From: Streptomyces sp. NRRL F-6676
GTDB taxonomy: Bacteria > Actinomycetota > Actinomycetes > Streptomycetales > Streptomycetaceae
NCBI RefSeq assembly: GCF_000725625.1
Contig: NZ_JOHS01000007.1
Span: forward strand, 62,001-126,000
Direction: 5' to 3'
Length of the DNA stretch: 64,000 bases
Below, piece after piece: positions 44,816-53,191 of this stretch. The notes beneath the pieces were generated by a model. The model had not been told where the DNA came from. It made no database searches and worked only from the letters and a program-made list of their open reading frames with translations. A program made the translations under genes and the position numbers. Every line of letters starts with the position of its first letter. Positions within the stretch are counted from its first letter, which is position 1.

Positions 44816-45835
44816 TCACTTCAGGACGATCGAGTGGGGCCCGCGCGGCACGAGTTCGCCGATCACCGGGGCGCCCGGGATCTCCCCGGCGACGAGCAGG
44901 CCCCCGGAGGTCTGGGCGTCGGCCAGCAGCAGCCGGGTGCCGGCGTCCGTCCCGCCGAAGTCGGTGAACGGCGCCACCCAGTCCAGGTTCCGCCGGGTGC
45001 CGCCGCTGACATAGCCGTCCCGGACGGCCTCCCGCGCCCCGTCCAGGTAGGGCACGGCGGCGGTGTCGAGCACCGCGCTCACGCCGGACGCCCGCGCGAG
45101 TTTGTGCAGATGGCCGAGGAGCCCGAACCCGGTGACGTCCGTGGCGCAGGCCGCCCCGGCGGCCAGGGCCGCCTCGGACGCCTCCCGGTTGAGGGCCACC
45201 ATGGTGGCCACGGCCTGCGCGAACCGCTCACCGGTGGCCTTGTGGCGGTTGTTCAGCACACCGAGTCCGAGGGGCTTGGTGAGGGAGAGCGGCAGGCCGG
45301 GCCGGCCGGCGTCGTTGCGCAGCAGCCGCGCGGGGTCCGCGAGCCCGGTGACGGCCATCCCGTACTTGGGTTCGGGGTCGTCCACACTGTGCCCGCCGCC
45401 GACGTGGCACCCGGCTTCCGCGGCGGTCTCCGCACCGCCGCGCAGCACCTCGCGGGCCAGGTCCAGCGGGAGCACGTCGCGCGGCCAGGCCAGGAGGTTG
45501 ACGGCGAGGACGGGGCGGCCGCCCATCGCGTACACGTCGGACAGGGCGTTGGCCGCGGCGATGCGCCCCCAGTCGTAGGGGTCGTCGACGACCGGGGTGA
45601 AGAAGTCGGCGGTGGACACCATCGCCTGCGCGGGCCCGCCGCCGGGCGCGGGGAGGAGGACGACCGCGGCGTCGTCCCCGGTGGCCGCCCCGACCAGCAG
45701 GGGCGACCCGGCCGGAAGCGGCACGGACAACCCGCCGAGCATGTCCTCCAGTTCACCGGGCGGGATCTTGCAGGCGCAGCCGCCGCCGTGGGCGAACTGG
45801 GTGAGCCGTACGGGGGTTTCGCGGGTGGTGGTCAT
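44816..45835 (-). CDS. selD: Selenide, water dikinase
   Basis: A 339-residue AIRS-family enzyme that makes selenophosphate from selenide and ATP. The active-site motif is GGGCACKIPPGELEDML, with the usual Cys-x-x-Lys region; it has cysteine, not selenocysteine. ATP/Mg aspartates are in VGAATGDDAAVVLL and VVDDPYDWGRIAAANALSDV. The VGGGHSVDDPEPKYGMAVTG and CATDVTGFGLLGHLHKLA blocks are conserved. ATG at 45835 with GAGGAG upstream. Convergent with fdhA, supplying selenium for the Sec in that protein. Confidence 0.95.
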   Translation of the reverse strand: MTTTRETPVRLTQFAHGGGCACKIPPGELEDMLGGLSVPLPAGSPLLVGAATGDDAAVVLLPAPGGGPAQAMVSTADFFTPVVDDPYDWGRIAAANALSDVYAMGGRPVLAVNLLAWPRDVLPLDLAREVLRGGAETAAEAGCHVGGGHSVDDPEPKYGMAVTGLADPARLLRNDAGRPGLPLSLTKPLGLGVLNNRHKATGERFAQAVATMVALNREASEAALAAGAACATDVTGFGLLGHLHKLARASGVSAVLDTAAVPYLDGAREAVRDGYVSGGTRRNLDWVAPFTDFGGTDAGTRLLLADAQTSGGLLVAGEIPGAPVIGELVPRGPHSIVLK

Positions 45836-45942
45836 GCCGGGACTCCTCGGGGGACGGGTCGTGCGGGGCCGGTGAGGTGCGGCACGCGGGGCGGCGACCG
45901 ATACCGGCACGAATAAGACCTTCCGGTACCGTGACGGGCGGT

Positions 45943-46035
45943 GGAGGCGTGTGGGTGCCTGGTGGCCCTCCCGGTCTTCAAAACCGAGGTGCCCGAGGAT
46001 CTCGGGCAGGCGGGTTCGATTCCCGTCCGCCTCCG
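45943..46035 (+). tRNA. selC: tRNA-Sec (anticodon UCA)
   Basis: A 93-base tRNA. The acceptor stem is GGAGGCG/CGCCTCC with discriminator G; the anticodon loop CTTCAAA has UCA in the centre. A long variable arm (GCCCGAG-GAT-CTCGGGC) and T arm (GGTTCGATTCC) complete the selenocysteine tRNA shape. No CCA is encoded. It lies on the opposite strand between selD and selB and overlaps the 3' end of selB by 58 bases. Confidence 0.95.
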
Positions 46036-47837
46036 TCCGCCTTCTCCTCCCGTGCCTCCCGTTCCGGCCGGCAGCGTCTGCGCTGGTCGTCCACCCGTTC
46101 GGTGAGCCGGCGGGCGTCGAGGAACTCGAGGAGCGGCACGGCGACCCGGCGGGTGGTGTCGAGGGCCTTGCGGGCCTCGCTGAGCGTGAAGGGCCCCGGC
46201 AGCCGGCGCAGTACCGCGGCGGCCCGTTCGTCCGCCCCCGGCAGCAGCACGACGGCCTCGGCGATCCGCAGCAGCGCGCCGGCCCGCACGGCGGCGGCCA
46301 ACGCCTTGCGGGTGAGCCCCAGTTGGGCGAGGCGATCGGCCTCGGGGGCGCGGAATGGCGTCTTCTCCAGTTCGTGCCGTACGGCGTCCACGGCCGCCCG
46401 CAGCGACGGCGGCAGGGTGGGGCGGGCACTGTCGGGGCCGTACAGCCTGCCCTCGCGGCACAGCAGTTCCTCCGTGCCGGGGGTGCGGGCGAGGGCGTCC
46501 ACCAGGGCCCGGTCGGGCAGGTCGAGCAGTCTCCGGGCGGCTTCGGCGGGCAGGCCGGGCTCCATGGGGTGCCGGCGCGCGTGGCGTGCGGTCTCGGCGG
46601 CCAGCCGCTCGCGCAGCCCTGCCCAGTGGCGGGCGTCGGCCAGCCAGTCGCCGGTGACGGGCTCGGCGGGCGCGGGCACGCCCATCGCCAGCAGCTCCGA
46701 GCGGCGGACGAGACCGCGCCGGCGCAGTTCGGCCGGGCCGTCGGGACGGCCCGTCATCGTGGCGAGGGCGGCCGCTCTGGCCCGCCCCGCGCCCCGGCGG
46801 TCCAGGCGTGGCGGGCGCACGTCGAGCACGGTCGCGGCGCAGGGCGGGCGCCCGCCGCCGGGTTCGCGCAGGACCGCGCGGTCCCCGACGCGCAGCGGCA
46901 GCCGCCGGCCGAGCGTCAGTCTGGCGGTGTCCTCGCCCAGGGGGCGGACGGTCACCGGGACGGCCGCCGTACCGAGGTGCAGGGTCACCGTCCGGGGCAG
47001 CTCCTCGGCCGGTCCGCCGGTGACGCGGACGTCGGCGAGGTCCGTGCGCAGCCAGCGGTCCGGGGTCAGCAGCACCGCGCCGCGCCGCAGTGCGCCGTCC
47101 GGTGTGCCGTGGACGTTGACCGCGACCCGGGCCACGCCGCTGACGGAGGTCCGCCGCTCCTGGAGGGACTCCAGTCCGCGCACCCTGAGTTCGGCCGGGC
47201 CGTCCCCGGTCACCAGGCGGTCGCCGACGCGCAGGGTGCCCGCGCCGAGGGTGCCGGTCACGACGGTGCCGTGCCCGCGGACGGTGAAGACACGGTCCAG
47301 CCACAGCCGTACGTCGGCGTCGGCGGGCGGCACGGGCAGGGCGCGGGCCAGCCGGCTCAGCTCGCCGCGCAGGTCGTCCAGTCCGGCGCCGGTCGGCGCG
47401 CTCACCGCGACGGACGGGACGGTGCCCAGGGAGGTGCCGGCCAGCCGCCGCAGGGCGTCCGCGCGTACGGGTTCGGGGTCGGCGAGATCGCTGCGGGTGA
47501 CGGCGAGGACGGCGTGCCGTACCCCGAGGGCGTCGAGGATCGCCAGGTGTTCCTGTGACTGGGGCTGCCAGCCCTGGTCGGCGGCGACGACGAAGAGGAC
47601 GGCGGGGACGGGGCCGGCCCCGGCGAGCATGGTGGGTACGAACTTCTCGTGCCCGGGCACGTCCACGAAGGCCAGGTGCTCGCCGTCGGCGTCGGGGGGT
47701 GTCCATACGAAGCCGAGGTCGAGGGTGAGCCCGCGGCGGCGTTCCTCCTCGTGACGGTCGGGTTCCATGCCGGTCAGCGCCCGTACCAGGGCGGACTTGC
47801 CGTGGTCGACGTGGCCCGCGGTGGCCAGCACCCGCAT
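45978..47837 (-). CDS. selB: Selenocysteine-specific elongation factor
   Basis: A 619-residue GTPase. G-domain motifs are ATAGHVDHGKSALVRAL (G1), FVDVPGHEKFVPTM (G3) and TRSDL (G4). The EF-Tu-like domains 2-3 follow, with winged-helix repeats in the C-terminal third (ELEKTPFRAPEADRLAQLGL; PFTLSEARKALDTTRRVAVP) that read the SECIS hairpin. ATG at 47837 has GGGAGGTG upstream and lies five bases after the selA stop, so the two form an operon. The last ~20 codons are antisense to tRNA-Sec, and the final residues (GGGRESNPPARDPRAP) are therefore dictated by tRNA sequence. Confidence 0.94.
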   Translation of the reverse strand: MRVLATAGHVDHGKSALVRALTGMEPDRHEEERRRGLTLDLGFVWTPPDADGEHLAFVDVPGHEKFVPTMLAGAGPVPAVLFVVAADQGWQPQSQEHLAILDALGVRHAVLAVTRSDLADPEPVRADALRRLAGTSLGTVPSVAVSAPTGAGLDDLRGELSRLARALPVPPADADVRLWLDRVFTVRGHGTVVTGTLGAGTLRVGDRLVTGDGPAELRVRGLESLQERRTSVSGVARVAVNVHGTPDGALRRGAVLLTPDRWLRTDLADVRVTGGPAEELPRTVTLHLGTAAVPVTVRPLGEDTARLTLGRRLPLRVGDRAVLREPGGGRPPCAATVLDVRPPRLDRRGAGRARAAALATMTGRPDGPAELRRRGLVRRSELLAMGVPAPAEPVTGDWLADARHWAGLRERLAAETARHARRHPMEPGLPAEAARRLLDLPDRALVDALARTPGTEELLCREGRLYGPDSARPTLPPSLRAAVDAVRHELEKTPFRAPEADRLAQLGLTRKALAAAVRAGALLRIAEAVVLLPGADERAAAVLRRLPGPFTLSEARKALDTTRRVAVPLLEFLDARRLTERVDDQRRRCRPEREAREEKADGGGRESNPPARDPRAPRF

Positions 47838-47842
47838 GGCGT

Positions 47843-49291
47843 TCACCTCCCGCCCGGTACGGCCGTCCGCACCGCCTCGGCGAGCCGGTCGTCGTCCTCC
47901 GGTTCCACCGCCCGCAGGTCGAGCAGGCAGCGCCCCGCCTCCAGCCGGCCCACCACGGGGACCGGGCCGGTGCGCAGTGCGGCGGCGTACGGCTCGGGCA
48001 GGGACAGCGCCGCGCTGGGCAGTTCCACTCCCGGCGCGCCTCCGCCGCCGACGGTGGCGGTGCAGGTCACGGCTCGGACGTCGACGCCGGTGGTGCTCAG
48101 CTCGGCGGCGAGCCGCTCGGCGCGGTGCGTGAGTGCGCGAGGGTCGGCGGACAGAGCCCGGGCGGTCGGGGTTTCGGGGCCCGTGAGGGTGGCCTCCAGG
48201 GCGGCCAGGGTGAGCTTGTCCACCCGCAGGGCGCGGGCCAGGGGGTGCCGGGCCAGGGTGCGGACGAGGCCGCCGTCGCCGAGGAGGAGTCCGCACTGGG
48301 GTCCGCCGAGCAGTTTGTCGCCGCTCGCGGTGACCAGCGCGGCGCCGTCCCGCAGTGCGGTCTCCGCGTCGGGTTCGTCGGGCAGCAGCGGGTGCGGGCC
48401 GAGCAGTCCGGAACCGATGTCGACGACGACGGGCACGCCGAGCCCCGCCAGTTCACGGGTCGGGGCGGCGCGGGTGAAGCCGGTGACACGGAAGTTGGAG
48501 GGGTGGACCTTCAGGACGAACGCGGTCTCCGGGCCGATCGCGTCGGCGTAGTCCGCGGCGTTCGTACGGTTGGTGGTACCCACCTCACGGAGCCGTGCCC
48601 CGGTGGAGACGAGCAGGTCCGGCAGCCGGAAGCCGTCCCCGATCTCCACCATTTCGCCGCGGCCGATGACGATCTCCCGGCCCGCGGCGAGCGCGGTGGC
48701 GGCGAGGACGAGGGCGGCGGCACCGTTGTTGACGACGTGCGCCGCGGCGGCGGACGGCACCCGTCCGCACAGCGCGGCCAGGGCGGAGCGGCCCCGACGG
48801 GCGCGGACGCCGGTGCGCAGGTCCAGTTCGACATCGGTCGGGCCCGCGGCGTCCCGCACCGCCTGCCGGGCCGCGCCCGACAGCGCGGCCCGGCCGAGGT
48901 TGGTGTGCAGCAGCACCCCGGTGGCGTTGATCACCGGGCGGAGCCCGCCGGCCGTGGGCGGCAGCAGGGCCACCGCCGTGTCCGCGACCTCCTCGGGGGC
49001 GACGGTGCCGTGGCGTGCGCGCCGCTGCGCCTGGTGGACCGCGGTCTTCACCGGTCGCGGCCCCAGCCGGGTGATCGCGGCCGCCAGCCGCGGGTCGTCG
49101 AGGAGGACGTCCGTGCGCGGGATCCGCCGGCGCGCGTCGCTCCCGTTCCGGTCGCTCCCGTCCGGGTTGTGTCCGGCGGTGCGGTGGCCCGGTGCGGAGC
49201 GGTCGCGGAGGGCTTCCGGCGCTCCCGCCCCGGCGCCCTTCCCCGCTCCGGATGCCTCTCGCGTCCACCGGCCCGCGCCCCGCTGGTCCAC
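47843..49291 (-). CDS. selA: L-seryl-tRNA(Sec) selenium transferase
   Basis: A 482-residue PLP enzyme that converts Ser-tRNA(Sec) to Sec-tRNA(Sec). Conserved blocks include INATGVLLHTNLGRAAL, AHVVNNGAAALVLA, LREVGTTNRTNAADY, VVVDIGSGLLG and the PLP-lysine motif TASGDKLLGGPQCGLLL. The start is GTG at 49291, the only sensible in-frame initiator. It gives a ~50-residue Gly/Ala/Arg-rich head before the conserved RRRIPRTDVLLDDPRL, longer than most SelA, and the ribosome site is poor. The gene follows the small membrane-protein gene by 10 bases. Confidence 0.93.
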   Translation of the reverse strand: MDQRGAGRWTREASGAGKGAGAGAPEALRDRSAPGHRTAGHNPDGSDRNGSDARRRIPRTDVLLDDPRLAAAITRLGPRPVKTAVHQAQRRARHGTVAPEEVADTAVALLPPTAGGLRPVINATGVLLHTNLGRAALSGAARQAVRDAAGPTDVELDLRTGVRARRGRSALAALCGRVPSAAAAHVVNNGAAALVLAATALAAGREIVIGRGEMVEIGDGFRLPDLLVSTGARLREVGTTNRTNAADYADAIGPETAFVLKVHPSNFRVTGFTRAAPTRELAGLGVPVVVDIGSGLLGPHPLLPDEPDAETALRDGAALVTASGDKLLGGPQCGLLLGDGGLVRTLARHPLARALRVDKLTLAALEATLTGPETPTARALSADPRALTHRAERLAAELSTTGVDVRAVTCTATVGGGGAPGVELPSAALSLPEPYAAALRTGPVPVVGRLEAGRCLLDLRAVEPEDDDRLAEAVRTAVPGGR

Positions 49292-49301
49292 GCCGGCGCC
49301 G

Positions 49302-49604
49302 TTATTTCTCGTAGTTGGCCAGCGCCAGGCCCAGAGCGAAGAAGGTGGGTGCCCACTCCCCGACGAAGAGCCCCCAGCGGTCCGCCCGCTCCTCGCCCTT
49401 CTTCTCCACGCGCAGCGACACACTCCACGAGACGACGGTCAGGCCGATGGAGGCGAATCCGGCCGCGTAGGCGTGCTCGGAGCGGATCCCGGACTCGTGC
49501 AGCTTCTTGACGATCACAGCGGTGCTCGCTTTCGCGTCGGGGGAGAGCGGATCTGTGGTCCACTCCAGCCGCACCCCGAGGGTGGCGCCAATCGGCACAG
49601 CCAT
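49302..49604 (-). CDS. Small membrane protein, unknown function
   Basis: A 100-residue protein with two predicted transmembrane helices (AYAAGFASIGLTVVSWSVSL; VGEWAPTFFALGLALANY) joined by a charged loop (RVEKKGEERADRW). The N-terminus contains a polar segment (TTDPLSPDAKASTAVIVKKL). ATG at 49604. It lies 10 bases upstream of selA and may share its transcript. I do not recognise a characterised family; similar short proteins are common in Streptomyces. Confidence 0.65.
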   Translation of the reverse strand: MAVPIGATLGVRLEWTTDPLSPDAKASTAVIVKKLHESGIRSEHAYAAGFASIGLTVVSWSVSLRVEKKGEERADRWGLFVGEWAPTFFALGLALANYEK

Positions 49605-49651
49605 TCGGGCCCCTGCCCCGCGGCGGGCCCGTCGGCCGCCGTGCCCGGGCG

Positions 49652-50098
49652 TCAGCCGCCGAGCAGGGGCCGCACGTCCCCCAGCGCGCCCGTGAGGACG
49701 TCGCGGACGGTGTAGCGGCGCAGCGTGGCCGCCACCGCGTCGGCGACCGTCCGGTCGAGCGCGGTCAGGCTCCGCTGCACATGACGGCCGGTCGCGCAGT
49801 CCGGGTCCGGTCCGTGCAGTCCGAGCACCGGGTCGGCGCCCTGGAGCAGCGACCAGATCCGTTCGAGCGTGATCGCGGAGGGGTCCGCCGCCAGTTCCCA
49901 GCCCCCGCGGACGCCGGGGCGCGAGCGCACGAGCCCCGCCTCGCGCAGCGGACCGAGGACGCGGCGCACGTAGACGGGGTTGACGTTGGCGCTCTTGGAG
50001 AGCTCCTCGGAGCTCACCGCGTGCCCCTCGGTGACGCCCGCCAGGTACGTCAGCACATGCACGGCGACGGCGAACTGGGTGTTGGTGGATCGGGCCAT
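49652..50098 (-). CDS. Rrf2 family transcriptional regulator
   Basis: A 148-residue winged-helix protein (FAVAVHVLTYLAG, SSEELSKSANVNPVYVRRVL, GLVRSRPGVRGGWELAADPS, the last typical of Rrf2). The three-cysteine [Fe-S] cluster motif is not present; only one cysteine (PDPDCATGRH) is in the relevant loop, so it is of the YwnA type that may sense thiol modification or a ligand. ATG at 50098. Divergent from the metallo-hydrolase gene and probably its repressor. Confidence 0.88.
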   Translation of the reverse strand: MARSTNTQFAVAVHVLTYLAGVTEGHAVSSEELSKSANVNPVYVRRVLGPLREAGLVRSRPGVRGGWELAADPSAITLERIWSLLQGADPVLGLHGPDPDCATGRHVQRSLTALDRTVADAVAATLRRYTVRDVLTGALGDVRPLLGG

Positions 50099-50117
50099 GG
50101 GGTCATCTTGCCATTTC

Positions 50118-50164
50118 GTAATCGCCGTGGCTACGCTTATCGAAATCGCAATCAACACGATTAC
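50118..50164. promoter_or_regulatory. Rrf2/MBL intergenic dyad
   Basis: The short A/T-richer gap between the divergent genes contains GTAATCG (50118-50124) and its complement CGATTAC (50158-50164), with overlapping TATCGAAATCG in between. Likely promoter/operator region; exact site uncertain. Confidence 0.35.
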
Positions 50165-50179
50165 AGTTAGAGGCTCCCC

Positions 50180-50995
50180 ATGACCACGCACACCGCCACC
50201 GACACACTCCGCCTGCGCCGCCTGGGCTGGGCGGGGGTGGAGGTCCGACTGAGCGGCACCCGGGTGCTGATCGATCCGCTGGAGAACGTCGAGCCCCTGG
50301 AGCCCGTCCTCGGGAAGCCCAAGCGGCCGTTGCCTCCCGTCGAGGCGTCCGCCGGAACCCACACCCTGATCACCCATCTGCACCCCGACCACTACGACCG
50401 CGAGCTGATCACGCGCCTCGCCGCCTCCGGCACCGTCGGATGCCACGCACCGCTCGCCCCGGCGCTGGCCGAGGACGGCATCGCGGCCACCGCTCAGGAG
50501 CTGGGGCAGCCCCGGCACATCGGCCCGCTGACGGTGACGCCGGTCGCCTCGCTGGACTGGCGGGGCACCGACTCCGACCAGGTGGCCTGGGTCGTGGAGG
50601 GCGCCGGGGCCCGGATCATCCACTGCGGGGACACCATGTGGCACGGCAACTGGTGGCAGATCGCCCGCGATCACGGTCCCTTCGACGTCGCCTTCCTACC
50701 CGTCAACGGCGTCATCGCGAAGTTCGAGGGGTACGAGGTGGACGTGCCCGTCACCCTGACGCCCGAGCAGGCCGTCGAGGCCGCGGCGGCGCTCGGCGCG
50801 ACCGCCGCCTGCGCCATCCACTACGAACTGTTCGACAACCCGCCCACCTACGTCGAACAGCCCGCCATCGCCGAGCGATTCGCCCGGGCCGCCGCGAAGC
50901 GCGGCCTCACGGCCCACCTGCGAGGCGACGGGGAGACCGTACCGCTGGTCACGGGGCCCCGGCAGGAGGCCGAGGCCGCGCGGACGACGGCCTGA
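50180..50995 (+). CDS. MBL-fold metal-dependent hydrolase (UlaG/UPF0173-like)
   Basis: A 271-residue metallo-beta-lactamase-fold protein. The metal motif is THLHPDHYD; a second histidine/aspartate site is IIHCGDTMWHGNWW, and a late histidine is in CAIHYELFDNPP. The arrangement resembles the UlaG (ascorbate-6-phosphate lactonase) and UPF0173 group, not beta-lactamases. ATG at 50180 with AGAGG upstream. Divergent from and probably regulated by the Rrf2 protein. Its 3' end overlaps the TetR gene by 47 bases. Confidence 0.85.
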   Translation: MTTHTATDTLRLRRLGWAGVEVRLSGTRVLIDPLENVEPLEPVLGKPKRPLPPVEASAGTHTLITHLHPDHYDRELITRLAASGTVGCHAPLAPALAEDGIAATAQELGQPRHIGPLTVTPVASLDWRGTDSDQVAWVVEGAGARIIHCGDTMWHGNWWQIARDHGPFDVAFLPVNGVIAKFEGYEVDVPVTLTPEQAVEAAAALGATAACAIHYELFDNPPTYVEQPAIAERFARAAAKRGLTAHLRGDGETVPLVTGPRQEAEAARTTA

Positions 50996-51605
50996 TCCCT
51001 CCGGCGGGGCGGAGGCCGTCCATCAGGAGGTCCAGGAGGCGGGCGGCCATGGCTTCGCGGCCGGGCCGGGGGGTCACGGTGAAGATGCCGATGAGCGCGG
51101 CGGCGATGTCCTCGGCGGTGACGTCGGGGCGGAGGTCGCCCGCCGCGCGGCCCGCGTCGAGGATCGTGGTGATGGCCGTCAGCAGCTCGGTCCGGGTCTG
51201 CCCGTGGGTGATCTCGCCCGACTCGATCATGGCGACCAGCGTGTCCAGCATGCCGTTCTTGGCGGCGATCCAGTCCCCGAACAGATCCATCCAGCGCCGC
51301 ATCGCCGCGGCCGGGGCGAGCTCGCCGAGCAGCTCGCGGGCGCCGGTCGTCAGTCGCGTGACCTGGTCCTGGTAGACCGCGTCGACCAGTGACTCCCGGG
51401 TCGGGAAGTGCCGGTAGAGCGTGGCGATGCCGACCCCGGCCTCGCGGGCTATCGCGCGCATCGACGGCTCGGTGCCGGCCGACATGAAGACGCGGGTGGC
51501 CACCGCGAGCAACTGGTCGCGATTGCGGGCCGCGTCCGCCCGCGGTGTGCGCTCCGCCACCCCGGAGGAAATGGAACGCGCTCCGTTTCTGTTACTGTCA
51601 CTCAT
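50949..51605 (-). CDS. TetR family transcriptional regulator
   Basis: A 218-residue regulator with an N-terminal helix-turn-helix (SMRAIAREAGVGIATLYRHFPT) and a C-terminal domain of the type paired with oxidoreductases (MRRWMDLFGDWIAAKNGMLD). ATG at 51605; an upstream in-frame ATG at 51617 sits inside the operator. Divergent from the quinone oxidoreductase gene, which it likely represses together with itself. Confidence 0.9.
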   Translation of the reverse strand: MSDSNRNGARSISSGVAERTPRADAARNRDQLLAVATRVFMSAGTEPSMRAIAREAGVGIATLYRHFPTRESLVDAVYQDQVTRLTTGARELLGELAPAAAMRRWMDLFGDWIAAKNGMLDTLVAMIESGEITHGQTRTELLTAITTILDAGRAAGDLRPDVTAEDIAAALIGIFTVTPRPGREAMAARLLDLLMDGLRPAGGIRPSSARPRPPAGAP

Positions 51606-51627
51606 GAAACGGAGCATAGTCCGTTTC
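51606..51627. promoter_or_regulatory. TetR operator
   Basis: GAAACGG-N8-CCGTTTC is a perfect 7-base inverted repeat with 8-base spacer, directly upstream of the TetR start and 33 bases before the oxidoreductase start. Confidence 0.7.
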
Positions 51628-51660
51628 GGTGCTTCCCCCTTCCCGAGGAGACAGCCGCAC

Positions 51661-52626
51661 ATGCAGGCACGAAACGAGCACACGCCCGCGGGCGACAGCA
51701 GGGCGGTCCGGATGGACACGTTCGGCGGCCCCGGCGTACTGGACGTCCGTGAGGTCCCCGCGCCGCAGGCCGGTCCGGGACAGATCCGGGTGCGGGTCAC
51801 CGCGGCCGGCCTGAACCCGATGGACTGGATCATGACCGCCGACGCGGACACCGCCGCCCGGTTCGGCCTGACCCTGCCGGCCGGGTTCGGGACCGACTAC
51901 GCGGGCGTGGTCGACCAGGTCGGTGACGGCGCGACCGGCTTCGCCCCCGGCGACCGGGTGTTCGGGGGCGCGCTGTCCCGCGCGGTCGCCGACTTCGTCG
52001 TCATCGACCCGGCCAGGGACACCGCGGCGAACGAGGCCCACCACACGCCCCCCGGCGTCGACGACCGCACCGCCGCCACCCTCACCATCGCGGGCCGCAC
52101 GGCGTCCGCCGCCCTCGCCGCGGTCGGCCCCGGCCCCGGCGACACGGTGCTGATCGGCGGCGCCGGAGGCGGGGTCGGGGTGTTCGCCGTCCAGCTGGCC
52201 CGGATCGCGGGAGCGCGCGTGATCGGGACGGGATCGGCGGCCTCGGCCGACTACCTGCGCAAGCTCGGAGCCGAGCCGGTCGCCTACGGCGACGGCCTGG
52301 CCGACCGGGTCCGCGCCCTCGCCCCCGGCGGCATCGCCGCCGCCGTCGACCTGCACGGAGTGGAGACCGTGCACGTCGCGCGGGAGCTCGGCGTCCCCGA
52401 CAGCCGCATCTGCACCATCGCCGCGCAGGTCGACGGCGTCGCGGCGGCCAACGGAGCCAACGCGGCCCCCGGCGCCCTGGAGGAGATCGCCGGCCTCGTC
52501 GCGGCGGGCCGGCTGTGGGTGCCCGTCGCGGCCACCTTCCCGATCGAGCAGATCCGCCGCGCGGCCGAACTCCAGGCCGGCCGGCACGTACGGGGAAAGA
52601 TCGTCATCGACCTCGCCGCCACCTGA
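51661..52626 (+). CDS. MDR-family NADP-dependent oxidoreductase
   Basis: A 321-residue zinc-independent medium-chain reductase. The GroES-like part (VRVTAAGLNPMDWIM; GFGTDYAGVVDQVGDG) precedes the NADPH-binding motif (VLIGGAGGGVGVFAVQLARI). No structural or catalytic zinc ligands are seen, as in quinone or enone reductases. ATG at 51661 follows GAGGAG by 11 bases. Controlled by the divergent TetR. Likely detoxifies quinones or unsaturated carbonyls. Confidence 0.87.
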   Translation: MQARNEHTPAGDSRAVRMDTFGGPGVLDVREVPAPQAGPGQIRVRVTAAGLNPMDWIMTADADTAARFGLTLPAGFGTDYAGVVDQVGDGATGFAPGDRVFGGALSRAVADFVVIDPARDTAANEAHHTPPGVDDRTAATLTIAGRTASAALAAVGPGPGDTVLIGGAGGGVGVFAVQLARIAGARVIGTGSAASADYLRKLGAEPVAYGDGLADRVRALAPGGIAAAVDLHGVETVHVARELGVPDSRICTIAAQVDGVAAANGANAAPGALEEIAGLVAAGRLWVPVAATFPIEQIRRAAELQAGRHVRGKIVIDLAAT

Positions 52627-52738
52627 CGGTGACGCCGGGGCGGCACCGTCGGCAGGGTGAAGGGCGCGTCCGCGCGGAACCCTCGCGGCCGCAGGACGTG
52701 CCCGCGCCCACCGAGAGGGTTCCGCGCCGCGGCACCGC

Positions 52739-53104
52739 TCACGCCTCGGGGGCGGCCTCGAGGGCGTCGAGGACCGCCTCGCCGTTGGCGCGCGCCCACT
52801 CGGTCAGCATGTGGATCGGTTCGATCAGCGACACCCCGAGAGGGGTGAGTTCGTACTCGACGCGGGGCGGCACCTCCGCGTAGGCGTGGCGGCGGACGAG
52901 GCCGTGCGCCTGGAGCCGCCGCAGGGTCTGGGTGAGGACCTTGCGGGAGATGCCGCCGATCAGTCCGATCAACTCGCCGTGGCGCACCGGGCCCTGACTG
53001 AGTCCGTAGAGCACGACCACCGTCCACTTGTCGGCGATCAGTTCGACCGCGAGACGTGCCGGGCAGTCGGCGAGGAAGACGTCACCGCGACCGAATCCGC
53101 TCAT
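52739..53104 (-). CDS. HxlR family transcriptional regulator
   Basis: A 121-residue winged-helix protein with the family pattern: DCPARLAVELIADKWTVVVL near the N-terminus, with the conserved cysteine that in this family can sense electrophiles or oxidants. Then come GGISRKVLTQTLRRLQAHGL and PPRVEYELTPLG. ATG at 53104. Divergent from an oxidoreductase gene it probably represses. Confidence 0.9.
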   Translation of the reverse strand: MSGFGRGDVFLADCPARLAVELIADKWTVVVLYGLSQGPVRHGELIGLIGGISRKVLTQTLRRLQAHGLVRRHAYAEVPPRVEYELTPLGVSLIEPIHMLTEWARANGEAVLDALEAAPEA

Positions 53105-53109
53105 GGCGC

Positions 53110-53141
53110 CAAAGGTACCTGGTGGTTCCTGTCGCATACCT
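53110..53141. promoter_or_regulatory. HxlR operator region with phased hexamer repeats
   Basis: GTACCT (53115), GTTCCT (53125) and ATACCT (53136) repeat with a spacing of 10-11 bases; the first is part of the palindrome AGGTACCT. One-turn phasing fits binding of HxlR dimers on one DNA face. Confidence 0.5.
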
Positions 53142-53191
53142 AGCCTGGTTGATCTCTTCCCCTTCCCCCTCACTGCTCAGCCAGGAGAGTC

